From Clostridia bacterium UC5.1-1D2 (lineage in GTDB: Bacteria; Bacillota; Clostridia; Lachnospirales; Lachnospiraceae), in contig BBZN01000029.1 of NCBI GenBank assembly GCA_001304855.1, positions 1 through 52,003 of the forward strand: DNA of 52,003 bases, in the 5' to 3' direction. Below the pieces are notes generated by a model. That model was not told where the DNA came from. It did no database searches and worked only from the letters and a program-made list of their open reading frames with translations. Numbering within the stretch: the first letter of the stretch is position 1; the number at the start of each line of letters is the position of its first letter. This document shows, piece by piece, positions 37,765-47,469 of this stretch. The position numbers and the translations under genes were made by a program.

Positions 37765-37842
37765 GCGACAAAGGCCGCAGACTATCCAAAGAAAGCATTT
37801 GAACCGGAGAAGGGGCTTTCATGAAAGCCGGAAAGGAGGGGT

Positions 37843-38052
37843 ATGAACTATACGAAACTCGGGAATTCTGACTTAAATGTATCCCGGATCTGCATGGGCT
37901 GTATGGGATTCGGCGATCCCTCCAGGGGGCGGCATAGCCGGACTCTGGACCAGGAACACTCCGGGGAGATTATAAAGCAGGGACTGGAATCCGGCATAAG
38001 AAATCCTGGTTTCAAAAATAATGTCCGAATATGGCGGGACTTTGAAGAATAA
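37843..38052 (+). pseudogene. Aldo/keto reductase N-terminal stub
   Basis: The first ~47 residues (MNYTKLGNSDLNVSRICMGC, MGFGDPSRGRHS, EIIKQGLESGI) are a clear aldo/keto reductase start behind AAAGGAGGGGT. The catalytic Asp/Tyr/Lys/His part is gone and an unrelated tail reaches a stop at 38052. A deletion is the likely cause. From 38053 to 38213 there is only a short remnant stretch. Confidence 0.75.
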
Positions 38053-38213
38053 ATGCGGTATAATCGTATTAACAGGGAGCCCTTGCCAGGAAAGAAACTG
38101 GCTGTGCGCTCTTTGAAGCTTTTAAGCAGAAGATAAGCAGTCTGACGGACGTAAGGCGCGCTGATCCGGGACAGCGTTATTGAGGACATGAATAGAAAAG
38201 GGGATAAAAGATT

Positions 38214-38752
38214 ATGCTGGATGTCATGTGGTATGCTTCTCCTGTGGGCAGGCTTTTACTTGCCGCAAAAGAAGGCGCCCTTACAGGCCTTTGGATGGAG
38301 GGACAAAAGTATTTTCTGGGCTCGTTTCAGGAAGAAATGGAGCAGAAAAACGATTCAGACGTTTTAAATCAGACAAAAGACTGGCTTGACCGTTATTTTA
38401 AAGGGGAAAAGCCGGAAATCGGAGAGCTGGAGCTGGCTCCTGATGGAAGTGAATTTCGCAAGGCTGTATGGAACGTTCTATGTGATATTCCATATGGGGA
38501 AGTAATAACTTATGGCCAGATATCCCAAAAGATAGCTGCAGGCCGCGGACTGCCTAGAATGTCTGCCCAGGCTGTGGGCGGTGCCGTAGGACATAATCCC
38601 ATTTCCATTATTATTCCTGTCACCGTGTGGTGGGAGCCAATGGAAGTCTGACCGGATATGCAGGCGGTCTGGAAAAGAAAATCAAACTGCTCACTCTGGA
38701 GGGCGTTGATATGAACGGGTTGTTTGTCCCTGCAAAAGGGACAGCGCTTTAG
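38214..38752 (+). CDS. ogt: Methylated-DNA-protein-cysteine methyltransferase
   Basis: About 179 residues. It repairs O6-methylguanine by transferring the methyl group to its own Cys. An N-domain ([20 protein letters not shown]) is followed by [31 protein letters not shown] and [21 protein letters not shown] single lost base right at the active site (near 38617) hides [18 protein letters not shown] and [10 protein letters not shown], which continue to TAG 38750. With that base restored the protein is complete. It is followed 16 bases later by tag, forming an alkylation-repair operon. Confidence 0.85.
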
Positions 38753-38768
38753 AAGGAGAGGCTTAAAT

Positions 38769-39326
38769 ATGGAATGGACTGACGGGAAACAAAGGTGTTG
38801 GTGGGCGAATCCCCTAAATGAAAAATACATCCGGTATCATGATGAAGAATGGGGAGTTCCCGTATATGATGACCGGAAGCTGTTTGAAATGCTGATTCTG
38901 GAGTGTTTTCAGGCCGGCCTTTCATGGGAGTGCGTATTAAATAAGCGGGAGGCTTTTAGAGCGGCATTCGACGGTTTTGAGCTGGAGAAAGTCTGCGTCT
39001 ATGACGATGCAGATATAGAAAGGCTCATGGGAAATCCGGGGATTATCCGCAACAAACTAAAAATACGCGCTGCCGTAACAAATGCGGCTATATTCCGTGA
39101 AATCCAGCAGGAGTTTCATAGCTTTTCGGAGTACATATGGCACTGGACAGAGGGAAAGGTGATTTATGAAAAGGGCCTGGCTCATACGGAACTTTCCGAT
39201 GCTGTGTCGAAGGATTTGAAAAGGCGGGGCATGAAATTTGTTGGCACCACTATTATTTATGCCTATATGCAGGCTATCGGTGTGATCGATTCCCACGAGG
39301 AAGGCTGCTTCTTAGGGCGCGTCTGA
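38769..39326 (+). CDS. tag: DNA-3-methyladenine glycosylase I
   Basis: 185 residues, intact. The N-terminal CWWANPLNEKYIRYHDEEWG carries the family's Cys/His zinc ligands and the E-W-G signature. LECFQAGLSWECVLNKREAF, the base-recognition region (Glu), follows. KRRGMKFVGTTIIYAYMQAIG and the terminal VIDSHEEGC supply the remaining zinc ligands. It excises 3-methyladenine from DNA. AAGGAGAGG precedes the ATG, and it is probably co-transcribed with ogt. Confidence 0.93.
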   Translation: MEWTDGKQRCWWANPLNEKYIRYHDEEWGVPVYDDRKLFEMLILECFQAGLSWECVLNKREAFRAAFDGFELEKVCVYDDADIERLMGNPGIIRNKLKIRAAVTNAAIFREIQQEFHSFSEYIWHWTEGKVIYEKGLAHTELSDAVSKDLKRRGMKFVGTTIIYAYMQAIGVIDSHEEGCFLGRV

Positions 39327-39362
39327 AAAGTGCTTTCTGTCAACCGGCAGGAATAAATTCTC

Positions 39363-39943
39363 TTATAGAAATAATGCAACAGCGCAATAGACAAGCAGAA
39401 GCGCCATAACAAGATTCACGACTTTGTATGTCCGGATAGATATCTGCAGAAAGCCGAGCCAAAGAGCGCCCACACAAAAGAGCCGGATGCGCCTATGAGA
39501 GCCAGAAGAACGGTGAAGCCGGCAATCGCTCCGACGGAGTGGTAAACAGGCAGGATATAAAGGGTCATGGCTGTAATCCCATAGATGTAGATTTTCGGGT
39601 TGGCAAACTGCAGCGCCATGCCTGGGAGAAATCCGGCCCCTTTGCTGCTGTCGGCACTGGGATTAAGGGAGCTTTTCCACACCTTCCATGCAAGATAAAG
39701 CATATAGACAGCCCCGAAAATCTGCATGAGAAGCTTCACCTTGGGAAGGACGGCAAACAGTGTGGTGCTGAAAATCGAGCAGACTGTCATGACAATGGAA
39801 AAACCGGCCAGGATTCCCAGGTTAAAACGGAAACTGCGGCAAAAGCCAAGGCGTATTGCGTTGCTCATAGACAATAAATTGTTGGCTCCCGCGTATAGGC
39901 CGTAATAAAGCAGTAAATAAGAAAATCGGATAAACGAAACAAT
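39363..39943 (-). CDS. LysE-family amino-acid exporter, one frameshift near the C-terminus
   Basis: About 193 residues with six hydrophobic segments. GANNLLSMSNAIRLGF (the LysE/RhtB P-N-N-motif region), FNLGILAGF, VYMLYLAWKVWKSS and LQFANPKIYIYGITAM define the family. A missing base near 39425 hides the last helix (VVNLVMALLLVYCAVALFL), ending at 39363. The AAGGAGG ribosome site (minus strand, 39949-39955) is followed at normal distance by ATT, not ATG, so the start is either a rare ATT codon or a sequence error. It is divergent from the XRE-cupin regulator with a palindrome between. Confidence 0.8.
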
Positions 39944-40091
39944 TTCTACCTCCTTTACGCCGCAAAGACGGCGTGTTTTAATTAAAATCATATGAGCTGC
40001 CGGCTGCAATCTTTTATTGATCGAGTATCATTTCTGTTCACTCCCCTCTTTACAAGAGTAAGATAAAATTATATAATGATATAAAAAGAAT

Positions 40092-40117
40092 ATTATATCG
40101 CATAATTACGATATAAT
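40092..40117. promoter_or_regulatory. Palindromic operator between lysE-like and regulator genes
   Basis: Perfect inverted repeat ATTATATCG (40092-40100), 8 bases, CGATATAAT (40109-40117) in the divergent intergenic region. A similar half-site GATATAA lies at about 40078-40085. The arms double as possible -10 boxes on both strands. It is a likely binding site of the XRE-cupin protein. Confidence 0.6.
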
Positions 40118-40162
40118 AATACAATACGTTCTATATATTGTCAATAGAGGGGAGCAAATTTT

Positions 40163-40714
40163 ATGAATTCCATGAATTTGATTGTCGCCAAAAACATTCG
40201 CAGGCTGCGAGAGGAAAATAAGCTTAGTATGGACGAGCTGTCAAAGTTAAGCGGCGTCAGTAAGAGTATGCTTGCGCAGATAGAACGGGGAGAGGGAAAT
40301 CCTACCATATCCACACTTTGGAAATTGTCAAATGGCATGAAAGTGCCCTTTGACGCTTTGACGGTAAGGCCAAAAAGCCCTTATGAGATTGTGAAAACAT
40401 CAGAATTACAGCCCCTGCTTGAAGATGGGGGAAGGGTCAGAAACTATTCTGTTTTTCCCGATGATGAAAACCGCAGATTTGCAGTTTATTATCTGGAACT
40501 GGAGGAGGGGAGTTATTGGGAATCAGAGCCTCACTTAAAGGGGACAACTGAGTTTATTACAATATTCGCAGGGTGTATTGAAATCAATACCGGCGGCCAA
40601 CGGTTTATGGTTAGTGAAGGGGAGAGCATACGATTTAAGGCCGATACCCTTCATTCCTATAAAAATACAGGCGGCGGAACGGCAGTTCTCCATATGATTC
40701 TTTATAATCCCTAA
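40163..40714 (+). CDS. XRE-cupin transcriptional regulator
   Basis: 183 residues, intact. It has an N-terminal helix-turn-helix (NIRRLREENKLSMDELSKLS, SKSMLAQIERGEGNPTISTL) and a C-terminal cupin domain (TEFITIFAGCIEI, GESIRFKADTLHSYKN). Members sense small molecules through the cupin and often control a divergent transporter. The divergent neighbour here is a LysE-type exporter and the co-directional one a ureohydrolase, so an amino-acid or amine signal is plausible. GAGGGGAGC precedes the ATG. Confidence 0.87.
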   Translation: MNSMNLIVAKNIRRLREENKLSMDELSKLSGVSKSMLAQIERGEGNPTISTLWKLSNGMKVPFDALTVRPKSPYEIVKTSELQPLLEDGGRVRNYSVFPDDENRRFAVYYLELEEGSYWESEPHLKGTTEFITIFAGCIEINTGGQRFMVSEGESIRFKADTLHSYKNTGGGTAVLHMILYNP

Positions 40715-40923
40715 AATATGTTTAAACATTCAATTGCGCCGCCTGCACGCCCCGCACTGCAGGTCAGCGGGCTGAAATTCAGGCCGGGCGCTGCTGTGCT
40801 GCAACGGGGCATAGCTGTAATACGGATAAACTTTGATTTCCGCTGTTTTGCAGGTGAATTCCTGGTATGCTTAGCTGAAGGATATTCACTCAATAATATT
40901 GAATTTCAGAAGGAGTCTAAAGG

Positions 40924-41774
40924 ATGAAAACAATCAGATTACTGTATCCCGATTTTTTAAGCGGAGGTTTGGAGACATACTATTTTGGCGCGAATTTGCT
41001 TTCCCATATTCTCCCGGCAAATGAGAAGCAGCCTTTGCTGAAAGTGGAGATTGCTCCGCCTGATGGGAAGGAGCGGGGAGTGACGGACGGAATTTATGCG
41101 AAAGAGGAGGTGGTAGCCGGTATCAGACAGGCAGCGGAAGTACTTGAAAAAGCTAAACCGGATAGAATTATTACGATCGGTGGAAATTGCATGGTTTCGC
41201 AGGCGCCCTTTGATTATCTGCATGGAATTTATGATAACCTTGGAATCATCTGGATTGATGCGCATCCGGATGTGTCTGCGGCGGCGGATGGTTATCCCAA
41301 TGCACATGCGATGGTATTGGGTGCGCTTATGGGCTATGGGATGATTCTCTTTCCGGCCTTATGAAGAACAGAAAATTCAGGCCGGAGGAAATTTTATATG
41401 TGGGTTTACAGGGACTGCATGATTATCAGGAGAAGTTTTTGAAGGACAGGAAAGTGAATTACAGTGTGCAGACAGAGGCGTTTTTACCGGAAGGTGAAAT
41501 CAAAGACTTTATGGGTAATTTTGACCACATACTGGTCCATCTTGATATTGACGTGCTGGATGCAGCGCGGTTTCACTCTACTTACTTTGCAAATGAAATG
41601 CTGGTTGGGGACGGCAGCGGCGGCGGGAAAATGACCATGGAGGAGCTTTCGGACATCTTAAAATGTATTACTGAAAACGCCGATGTTGTTGGTTTTACCA
41701 TTGCAGAATACCTCCCGTTTGATGAACATAAGCTGCACGATATGTTTGCAGGCATTGAACTGTTTATCGATTAG
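40924..41774 (+). CDS. Arginase/agmatinase-fold (ureohydrolase) protein, one frameshift
   Basis: About 283 residues. The metal-binding motifs of the ureohydrolase fold are present in modified form: TIGGNCMVS (usually GGDHS), IWIDAHPDVS (DAHxD) and HLDIDVLD (DxD). A G is missing near 41338 (GGGATGATT), splitting it. Because the first motif has Asn-Cys in place of Asp-His, one manganese site may be altered. True arginase or agmatinase activity is therefore uncertain. GGAGTCTAAAGG precedes the ATG. It may be co-transcribed with the XRE-cupin gene 209 bases upstream. Confidence 0.78.
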
Positions 41775-41908
41775 AAATTTTTGGGAGAGATGATGCGTTC
41801 CAGCCTCTGTGCGCCCCGCCATACGGTATATTTGGCCCCAATCTCCTAGATAGAGCCTGCGGTGCATCAGGGCTTGCAAAAGGGCATGGATATATCAGAA
41901 TAACAAAA

Positions 41909-41936
41909 AACCCCGCAAGCTTATGCTTACAGGGTT
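41909..41936 (-). terminator. Terminator of tRNA-Arg
   Basis: 12-bp stem with mismatches (41909-41920 / 41925-41936) and a TTTTTT run on the minus strand, eight bases past the tRNA 3' end. Confidence 0.75.
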
Positions 41937-41943
41937 CCCTATA

Positions 41944-42016
41944 CGTGCATGAGAAGATTTGAACTCCCGACACCTTGGTCCGTAGCCAAGTGCTCTATCC
42001 AGCTGAGCTACATGCA
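41944..42016 (-). tRNA. tRNA-Arg (ACG)
   Basis: The minus strand gives a cloverleaf with acceptor GTGCATG/CATGCAC. Anticodon stem CTTGG/CCAAG encloses loop CTACGGA, anticodon ACG. The T arm has GTTCAAATC. The discriminator is G and CCA is not encoded. Confidence 0.95.
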
Positions 42017-42295
42017 CATGTGCTGATTGAATATTTCCAACAGCGCAAGAGCTATTATATCTAAAAGAAGAAGAAATGTCAAGATATTTTAAGAAAAGTT
42101 TTGCAGAAAACTGTTACATTGCGATAGGTTACAGACAGAATCCTGCCCAGAGAAATGAGAACTGGGAATTTCTGGAATTACGGGAAGAGAAGAACTCCCG
42201 GGCCTGACCTGAGAAACCTTTGGCCCCGGCGAAAGAAGAACTTTAGCTGCTTAAGAAGAAATGCCTGTATACAGGCTGTTTCAGGGAAAAAAGAG

Positions 42296-42324
42296 TTGAA
42301 AAGGAAAATCAGCTGTGGTATTAT
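42296..42324 (+). promoter_or_regulatory. Promoter of the peptide ABC operon
   Basis: -35 TTGAAA (42296-42301), 17-nt spacer ending TGTGG, -10 TATTAT (42319-42324). The same arrangement, including the TGTGG before the -10, occurs at 48561-48589. The 42017-42295 stretch upstream has no supported gene. Confidence 0.7.
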
Positions 42325-42362
42325 TACAACCATAAGTAAATATTTTCGGATAAGGATGCATG

Positions 42363-42393
42363 GGCGCAGAGGATTGATTTACTGCGCCTTTTT
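42363..42393 (+). terminator. Leader terminator (possible attenuator)
   Basis: GGCGCAG/CTGCGCC hairpin followed by five T residues, starting about 30 bases after the predicted transcription start and ending 34 bases before the substrate-binding-protein ATG. A terminator between a promoter and its gene suggests attenuation, or a very short separate RNA. Confidence 0.6.
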
Positions 42394-42427
42394 GTGTATA
42401 AGGCCGAATAAAAAAGGAGGAGAACTT

Positions 42428-44106
42428 ATGAAAAGAAAATCATGTATGGTTCTGGCCTGATGACGGCGGCCGTCTTGGCAGCCACGGGCTGCGCAGGAAA
42501 AGGCCAGGATACAGGCAGCGCTGCAGACCAGGGAAATGTCAAGAGCAGCCAGGCTGAAACGGGGGAGGCGCTGCAGGGGATACAAGCGTGGATACCACCG
42601 GATTCCTGACCGTAGCCCTGAATGCGGATATACAAACTGCAGATATTCAAAAAACTTCCAAGGATTACCAGCTTCCTATTAATATTTATGACAGCCTCTG
42701 TGAGATCAAGGTTGCAGATGACGGTTCCTCATCCATTGAGCCATCCCTGGCGGAGAAGTGGGAGGTAAGTCCTGACGGGCTGGAATATACCTTCTATCTG
42801 AAAAAGGGCGTTAAATTCCACAACGGCGAGGAGCTGAAGGCCAGTGACGTGAAATATACCTTTGAGCGTATGCTGACAGTAACCGGAGGCACTAACTCCG
42901 AGTTCCTGGATCAGATTAAGGGGTCGGCGGAATTGTTCGACGGCACTGCAACAGAGCTGGAGGGCTTTGAGATTCTGGATGATTATACCTTCAAGCTTAC
43001 TCTGAGCGAGCCTTACTCCGGTTTTCTGGCCTGTATCTCCACACCGGCCGTATCCATCTACAGTGAGAAAGCCACAGAGTCGGCCGGGGATCAGTTTGGC
43101 CTGGATCCGGCTCTTACAGTAGGAACCGGTCCTTTTAAATTTGCAAGCTGGACTTACAATGACCAGCTGGTGCTGGTGAGAAATGACGACTATTTCCAGG
43201 GGGCAAGCGCATTGCCGGGCGTCGTGATCAAGATTGTGCCTGACACGGAAACCCAGACTATGATGTTTGAGAGCGGCCAGCTGGATCTTCTGGATATGGA
43301 TTATGTGACAGACCAGATCAGCCGTTTTGAGGAGACCTATCCGGATCAGATTGTGAGCGGTCCCCGTCTGGGAACTACTTATTTTACCATGAATCAGAAG
43401 CTGGAGCCTTTGATAACCTTCAGGTCAGAAAGGCCGTTCAGATGGCAATCGACCGTCAGACCATACTGGATACACTGTGGGGAGGAAAGGGCCAGTTGGA
43501 AAACGGCATATTCCCCCACGGTTTAATCGGATTCAATCCGAATATGCCCGGGATTACATATGACCCTGAGGGAGCTAAGGCTCTTCTTGCAGAGGCGGGA
43601 TATGCAGATGGATTTACCATGGAGATTGCGGCGGATATGTCGGCTTCGGACACCATGAATATGGCTCTGGAGATTATCAAGGAACAGCTGGCCCAGGTGG
43701 GAATCGACGCTCAGATTAAGAATTACGATGAGTCCACATGGCTGGAGACAAGAAGTCCGGTGAGCTGGGTTCCTTTATTTCTACCTGGACGGCGGATTAT
43801 AATGACCCCGACAACTTTATTTATACGTTCTACGGCAACTCTGAGAAAACGACCATGCGTTCTCTCAATTACCCTGACACAGAGGTGATGGATCGGGTCA
43901 CAAAGGCCAGAACCATTCTGGATAATGACCAGCGCATGAAGGAGTACAATGCTCTTGAGGAGAAGATTGTGGGCGAGGACGCGGCATGGGTTCCCATGTT
44001 CTCCAGGCTCCACCTCTTTGCCGTTTCCAAACGGGTGCAGAATTTTAAGGTTGCCTGGAATGGACTCAGCGATAACGATTTTTACGGTCTTTCAATTACA
44101 GAGTAA
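42428..44106 (+). CDS. Peptide/dipeptide ABC transporter substrate-binding lipoprotein (SBP_bac_5), frameshifted
   Basis: About 550 residues. ATG 42428 follows AAAAAAGGAGGAG. The signal peptide ends in AVLAATGC, a lipobox whose Cys would be lipidated for anchoring outside the membrane. A low-complexity linker is followed by family-5 features: YDSLCEI, SLAEKWEVSPDGLEYTFYL, FHNGEELKASDVKYTFERM and AIDRQTILDTLWGG. Frame breaks lie near 42456, 42570, 43400 and 43755. It captures oligopeptides, dipeptides or a related solute for the permease encoded downstream. A hairpin and a palindromic repeat separate it from the permease genes, which would lower their expression relative to this binding protein. 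Confidence 0.87.
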
Positions 44107-44152
44107 AGAAAAGGTTTTGTGTGAATACATCTGTAAAAAAGGGCAAAACCGG

Positions 44153-44178
44153 GGTGCCGCAGATTCTGCGGCACCTTT
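44153..44178 (+). terminator. Hairpin after the binding-protein gene
   Basis: 10-bp perfect stem (GGTGCCGCAG / CTGCGGCACC, 44153-44175) with a three-base loop and short T tail. It is likely a partial terminator or mRNA stabiliser that raises binding protein over permease. Confidence 0.6.
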
Positions 44179-44332
44179 GAACCATTATGGAGTGCCCTCA
44201 GAAATTTCCTTGCTCCAAAGTCCCGGTTTTTAAACGGCCGGCAGGAAGATTGCCGAAAGGCGCCTGCGGACCCGGGAGGGAACAAAACGGGATATCCGGG
44301 CAAAGTGGTTTCTGAGAGCGCTCCAAATACAA

Positions 44333-44482
44333 ATGTACGCTGAGAATCTCTTTGGGCCTGATTTTGCGAGATGATTTTTGCCAGCTGTGCACAGATTTAT
44401 AAGGCGTACGTTGATTGAATTTGTGTGCGGCTGGCAAAAATCAGTCCCAAAGGCAGGTGCAGGAGCGATTTCCGGCGTACAT
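44333..44482. repeat. Dispersed structured palindrome, copy 2
   Basis: A 150-bp relative of 12644-12806, in the same orientation on the plus strand. The outer arms ATGTACGC / GCGTACAT are kept, and the inner stem GATTTTTGCCAGC pairs with GCTGGCAAAAATC. Here the inner stem is perfect where copy 1 is mismatched, and the outer stem is less perfect. It ends nine bases before the AAGGGGG ribosome site of the permease gene. Confidence 0.8.
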
Positions 44483-44505
44483 ACAAGAAGAAGGGGGACG
44501 TTTCC

Positions 44506-45429
44506 GTGTTAAAGAAATCCTTGAAACGAATTGTGGTGGCCATACCGGTTCTCATTGGCGTAATTCTGATTATTTTCATTATGCTGAGGATCATTCCCGG
44601 CAATCCGGTCACAACCATGCTGGGAGAGCATGTGAACCAGGCGGTAATTGACAAGGTCAGCCGGGAGATGGGAATCGACCGGCCTCTGTATGTGCAGTTT
44701 TTTAAATATGTGGGAAATGCCCTCCAGGGTGATCTGGGTACTTCCTACAGGCTGAACCGGAATGTGACCAAGATTATACTGGAGGCGTTTCCAAATACGG
44801 TGAAGCTGTCCCTGTGCGCCGCTGCGGTGGCCTGGATTATTGGAATTACTGCGGGGATTGTAGCTGCGGTGAAGCAGAATAAGCTGCTGGATCGTCTGTT
44901 TATGGGGTGCGCGCTGCTGGGGGTTTCCATGCCTGTGTTTATGACGGCCCTGGTGCTTCAGTATGTGTTCGCATTTTAAGCTTAAATGGTTTCCCGTGTC
45001 GGGATACGATACGCTTTTGAGCATGGTGCTGCCTGCCGTGGTGCTGGGCTGGAATTCGGCGGGCAGCATTGCGCGTATGACCCGTTCCAATCTGGTGGAG
45101 GCCATGCAGGGAGACTACATCCGTACTGCCAGGGCCAAGGGAATGAGGGAGTGGGGGTTATTGTGCACCACGCGCTGAAAAATGCCATGCTGCCGGTTCT
45201 GACCATGATGGCCCTTCAGGTGTCCTCCATGCTTTCAGGCGCAGTGCTGACGGAGAGCGTTTTTGGAATCCCCGGCATCGGCCGCCTGGCGGTCAATGCC
45301 ATTGAGAACAGGGATATGCCTCTGCTCCAGGGAACGGTTATCTTCACAACCATACTGGTCATAGCCGGAAACCTCATAGCAGATTTGCTTTATTCCGTAT
45401 TAGATCCAAGAATCAGGGAGGGCGCATAA
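44506..45429 (+). CDS. ABC peptide permease, DppB/OppB type, frameshifted
   Basis: About 308 residues with six membrane segments, starting at GTG 44506 behind AAGGGGGACG. The family pattern is present: IIPGNPVTTMLGEH in the first loop, GDLGTSYRLNRNV, and the cytoplasmic coupling helix around DYIRTARAKGMREWGV. PLLQGTVIFTTILVIAGNLI and LLYSVLDPRIR close the protein. Breaks lie near 44975 and 45160. It forms the membrane channel with the next gene product. It ends directly before the second permease gene. Confidence 0.86.
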
Positions 45430-46328
45430 ATGATGGATGAGAATATAACGATAAATTCACCGGAGATAGAAGCACAGATAGGAGAGTCCGACACCCTCCT
45501 TGACCAGATTAAAACCATGATCCGCCAGAATAAGCTGGCCGCCTTTTCCGCTGTGGTCATCGGGCTGATTATACTGGCCGCTGTGTTCGCGCCTTTGGCT
45601 GCCCCCTATAATCCCTATGCCCAGACGCTGGGGGACCGGCTTCAGGCGCCCGGGGGAGCCCATATTCTGGGAACCGATGAACTTGGCAGGGACGTGCTCA
45701 GCAGAATTATATACGGCGCGAGGATTTCTCTTCTTGTGGGTCTGGTGCCCACAGTCGTATCCATGGCTATAGGGACGGCTCTGGGACTGCTGGCGGGATT
45801 TACGGGGCGCTGTGGACTTTGCCATTATGCGTCTGGCAGATGTAATGCTGGCCTTCCCCTCCTTCTGCTGGCTATGGTAATAACCTACACCGTAGGCGGG
45901 GGAATGGTGAGCATTTTTGCCGCGTTGATTCTTGTGAACTGGGCGGGAACGGCCCGTATAGTCAGAGCCCAGACCTTGTCTTTGAAGGAAGCGGAGTATG
46001 TGGAGGCCGCCCGGTCCATCGGCGTGAAGAAATGGAAGATTATGTTCAGGCATATTCTGCCCAACTGCCTGCCCTCCTGATTGTGCTGTTCACCTTGAAT
46101 ATTCCGGCTGCCATTCTCACTGAATCCTCCCTGAGTTTTCTGGGGGCCGGGCTGGAACCGCCTTCCACCAGCTGGGGGCTTGCAGTTGTAAGGGGAAAGA
46201 AATATCTTTTTTCTGAGCCATGGCTGTCCATTGCGCCCAGCGTAGCGATTATGATTGTGGTGATGGCGTTTAACTTTTTAGGGGACGGCCTGAGAGACGT
46301 GCTTGATCCGTATCTGAAGGAACAGTAG
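45430..46328 (+). CDS. ABC peptide permease, DppC/OppC type, frameshifted
   Basis: About 300 residues. An N-terminal cytoplasmic stretch precedes the first helix (AAFSAVVIGLIILAAVFAPL). HILGTDELGRDVLSRIIYGA is the DppC signature, and the coupling region EYVEAARSIGVKKWKIMFRH is followed by SSLSFLGAGLEPPSTSWGL and NFLGDGLRDVLDP. Breaks lie near 45810 and 46070. The ATG immediately follows the previous stop and a GGGAGGG site, so translation is coupled. Confidence 0.87.
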
Positions 46329-46339
46329 GAGGTAGCGGA

Positions 46340-47469
46340 ATGAATGAGAATGTATTGAATATAGAACATTTGCAGTCCTGCTTTTTTACTGCCAGAGGAA
46401 GGGTTCCGGCTGTGGACGATGTGACGATAGAGGTTCCCCAGGGGCAGATAATCGGCGTGGTGGGAGAGTCCGGCTGTGGCAAGAGCATGACGGCCATGTC
46501 GGTTATGGGGCTTCTGCGGCATCCGGGCAAGGTGGTGGGAGGAACGATCACCTTGAACGGCAGGGATATTACCAATCTGTCTCCGGGGGAGCGGGCCAAG
46601 ATCAGGGGAAATGAGATTTCCATGATTTTCCAGGAACCTATGACGTCCCTGAATCCGGTGTACCAGGTAGGGAGGCAGGTTCAGGAAGCGATTCTTCTCC
46701 ATCAGAAGGTATCCAAGGAGGAGGCCAGGCGGCGGGTGATAGAAATTTTCCGGGAGGTAGGAATACCTGAGCCGGAGAAGCGGTATCATTCCTATCCGCA
46801 CCAGCTCTCAGGGGGACTGCGCCAGAGAGTTATGATTGGCATGGCTATGGTGTGCAAGCCCAAGGTGATGATTGCCGACGAGCCTACTACTGCGCTGGAT
46901 GTGACTATTGAGGCGCAGATACTGCGGCTGATGAAGCGGCTGAGGGACGAACAGGGCACCTCCATCATTCTCATCACCCACAATATGGCGTAGTTGCGAG
47001 GTGTGCGACTATGTGTATGTAATGTATGCGGGCAAGGTGATGGAGCAGGCGGAAACCTTTGAGCTTTTCGGTAATACGCAGCATCCTTATACGAAGGGCC
47101 TTCTTAAGTCGATTCCCAGGCTGGACGGCAGAGAAAAACGGCTTTATACCATTGAGGGAGTGGTGCCCAATCTTCTTCATCTGCCCAGGGGCTGTAATTT
47201 CAGCAACCGGTGCGGGGACGCCTGCGGACGGTGTATGGAGGAGAAGCCGGATTTGTATGAGACCAGCTGCGGGCACAAGGTGAGATGCTTTCTCTATGAG
47301 CGGGGGAGGCGGATGATAAAACGGAGGAGGGGGTTAACGCTGCAGGCGCAGACAGTTCTCAACCTGCGGATCCGGACAGCTCCGTCAGCGGAGATTTTAA
47401 AAGAGGGACCCCGGCCGGCGGACAGGATGGAGAAGGGGCTATGCAGGAGGTGACGGGCCATGAAGGATA
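46340..47469 (+). CDS. ABC peptide transporter ATPase, DppD/OppD type, with acidic tail
   Basis: Walker [11 protein letters not shown]-loop [11 protein letters not shown], signature LSGGLRQRV, Walker [13 protein letters not shown] and H-loop LITHNM are all present. The C-terminal cysteine motif of peptide-transport ATPases follows ([22 protein letters not shown]). A lost G near 46988 splits the gene. After CFLYE, where most homologues end, the frame going to 47453 gives an Arg-rich tail. Another frame gives an acidic Gly/Asp/Ser-rich tail ending at TAA 47467, overlapping the next ATG. I prefer the latter. It energises peptide import. Confidence 0.85.

Noticed and set aside
44198..44437. ORFs through the repeat at 44.3 kb, similar in sequence to those through 12.7 kb
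   Set aside because: Similarity comes from the repeat DNA itself. There are no ribosome sites, and the second copy overlaps a leader region.
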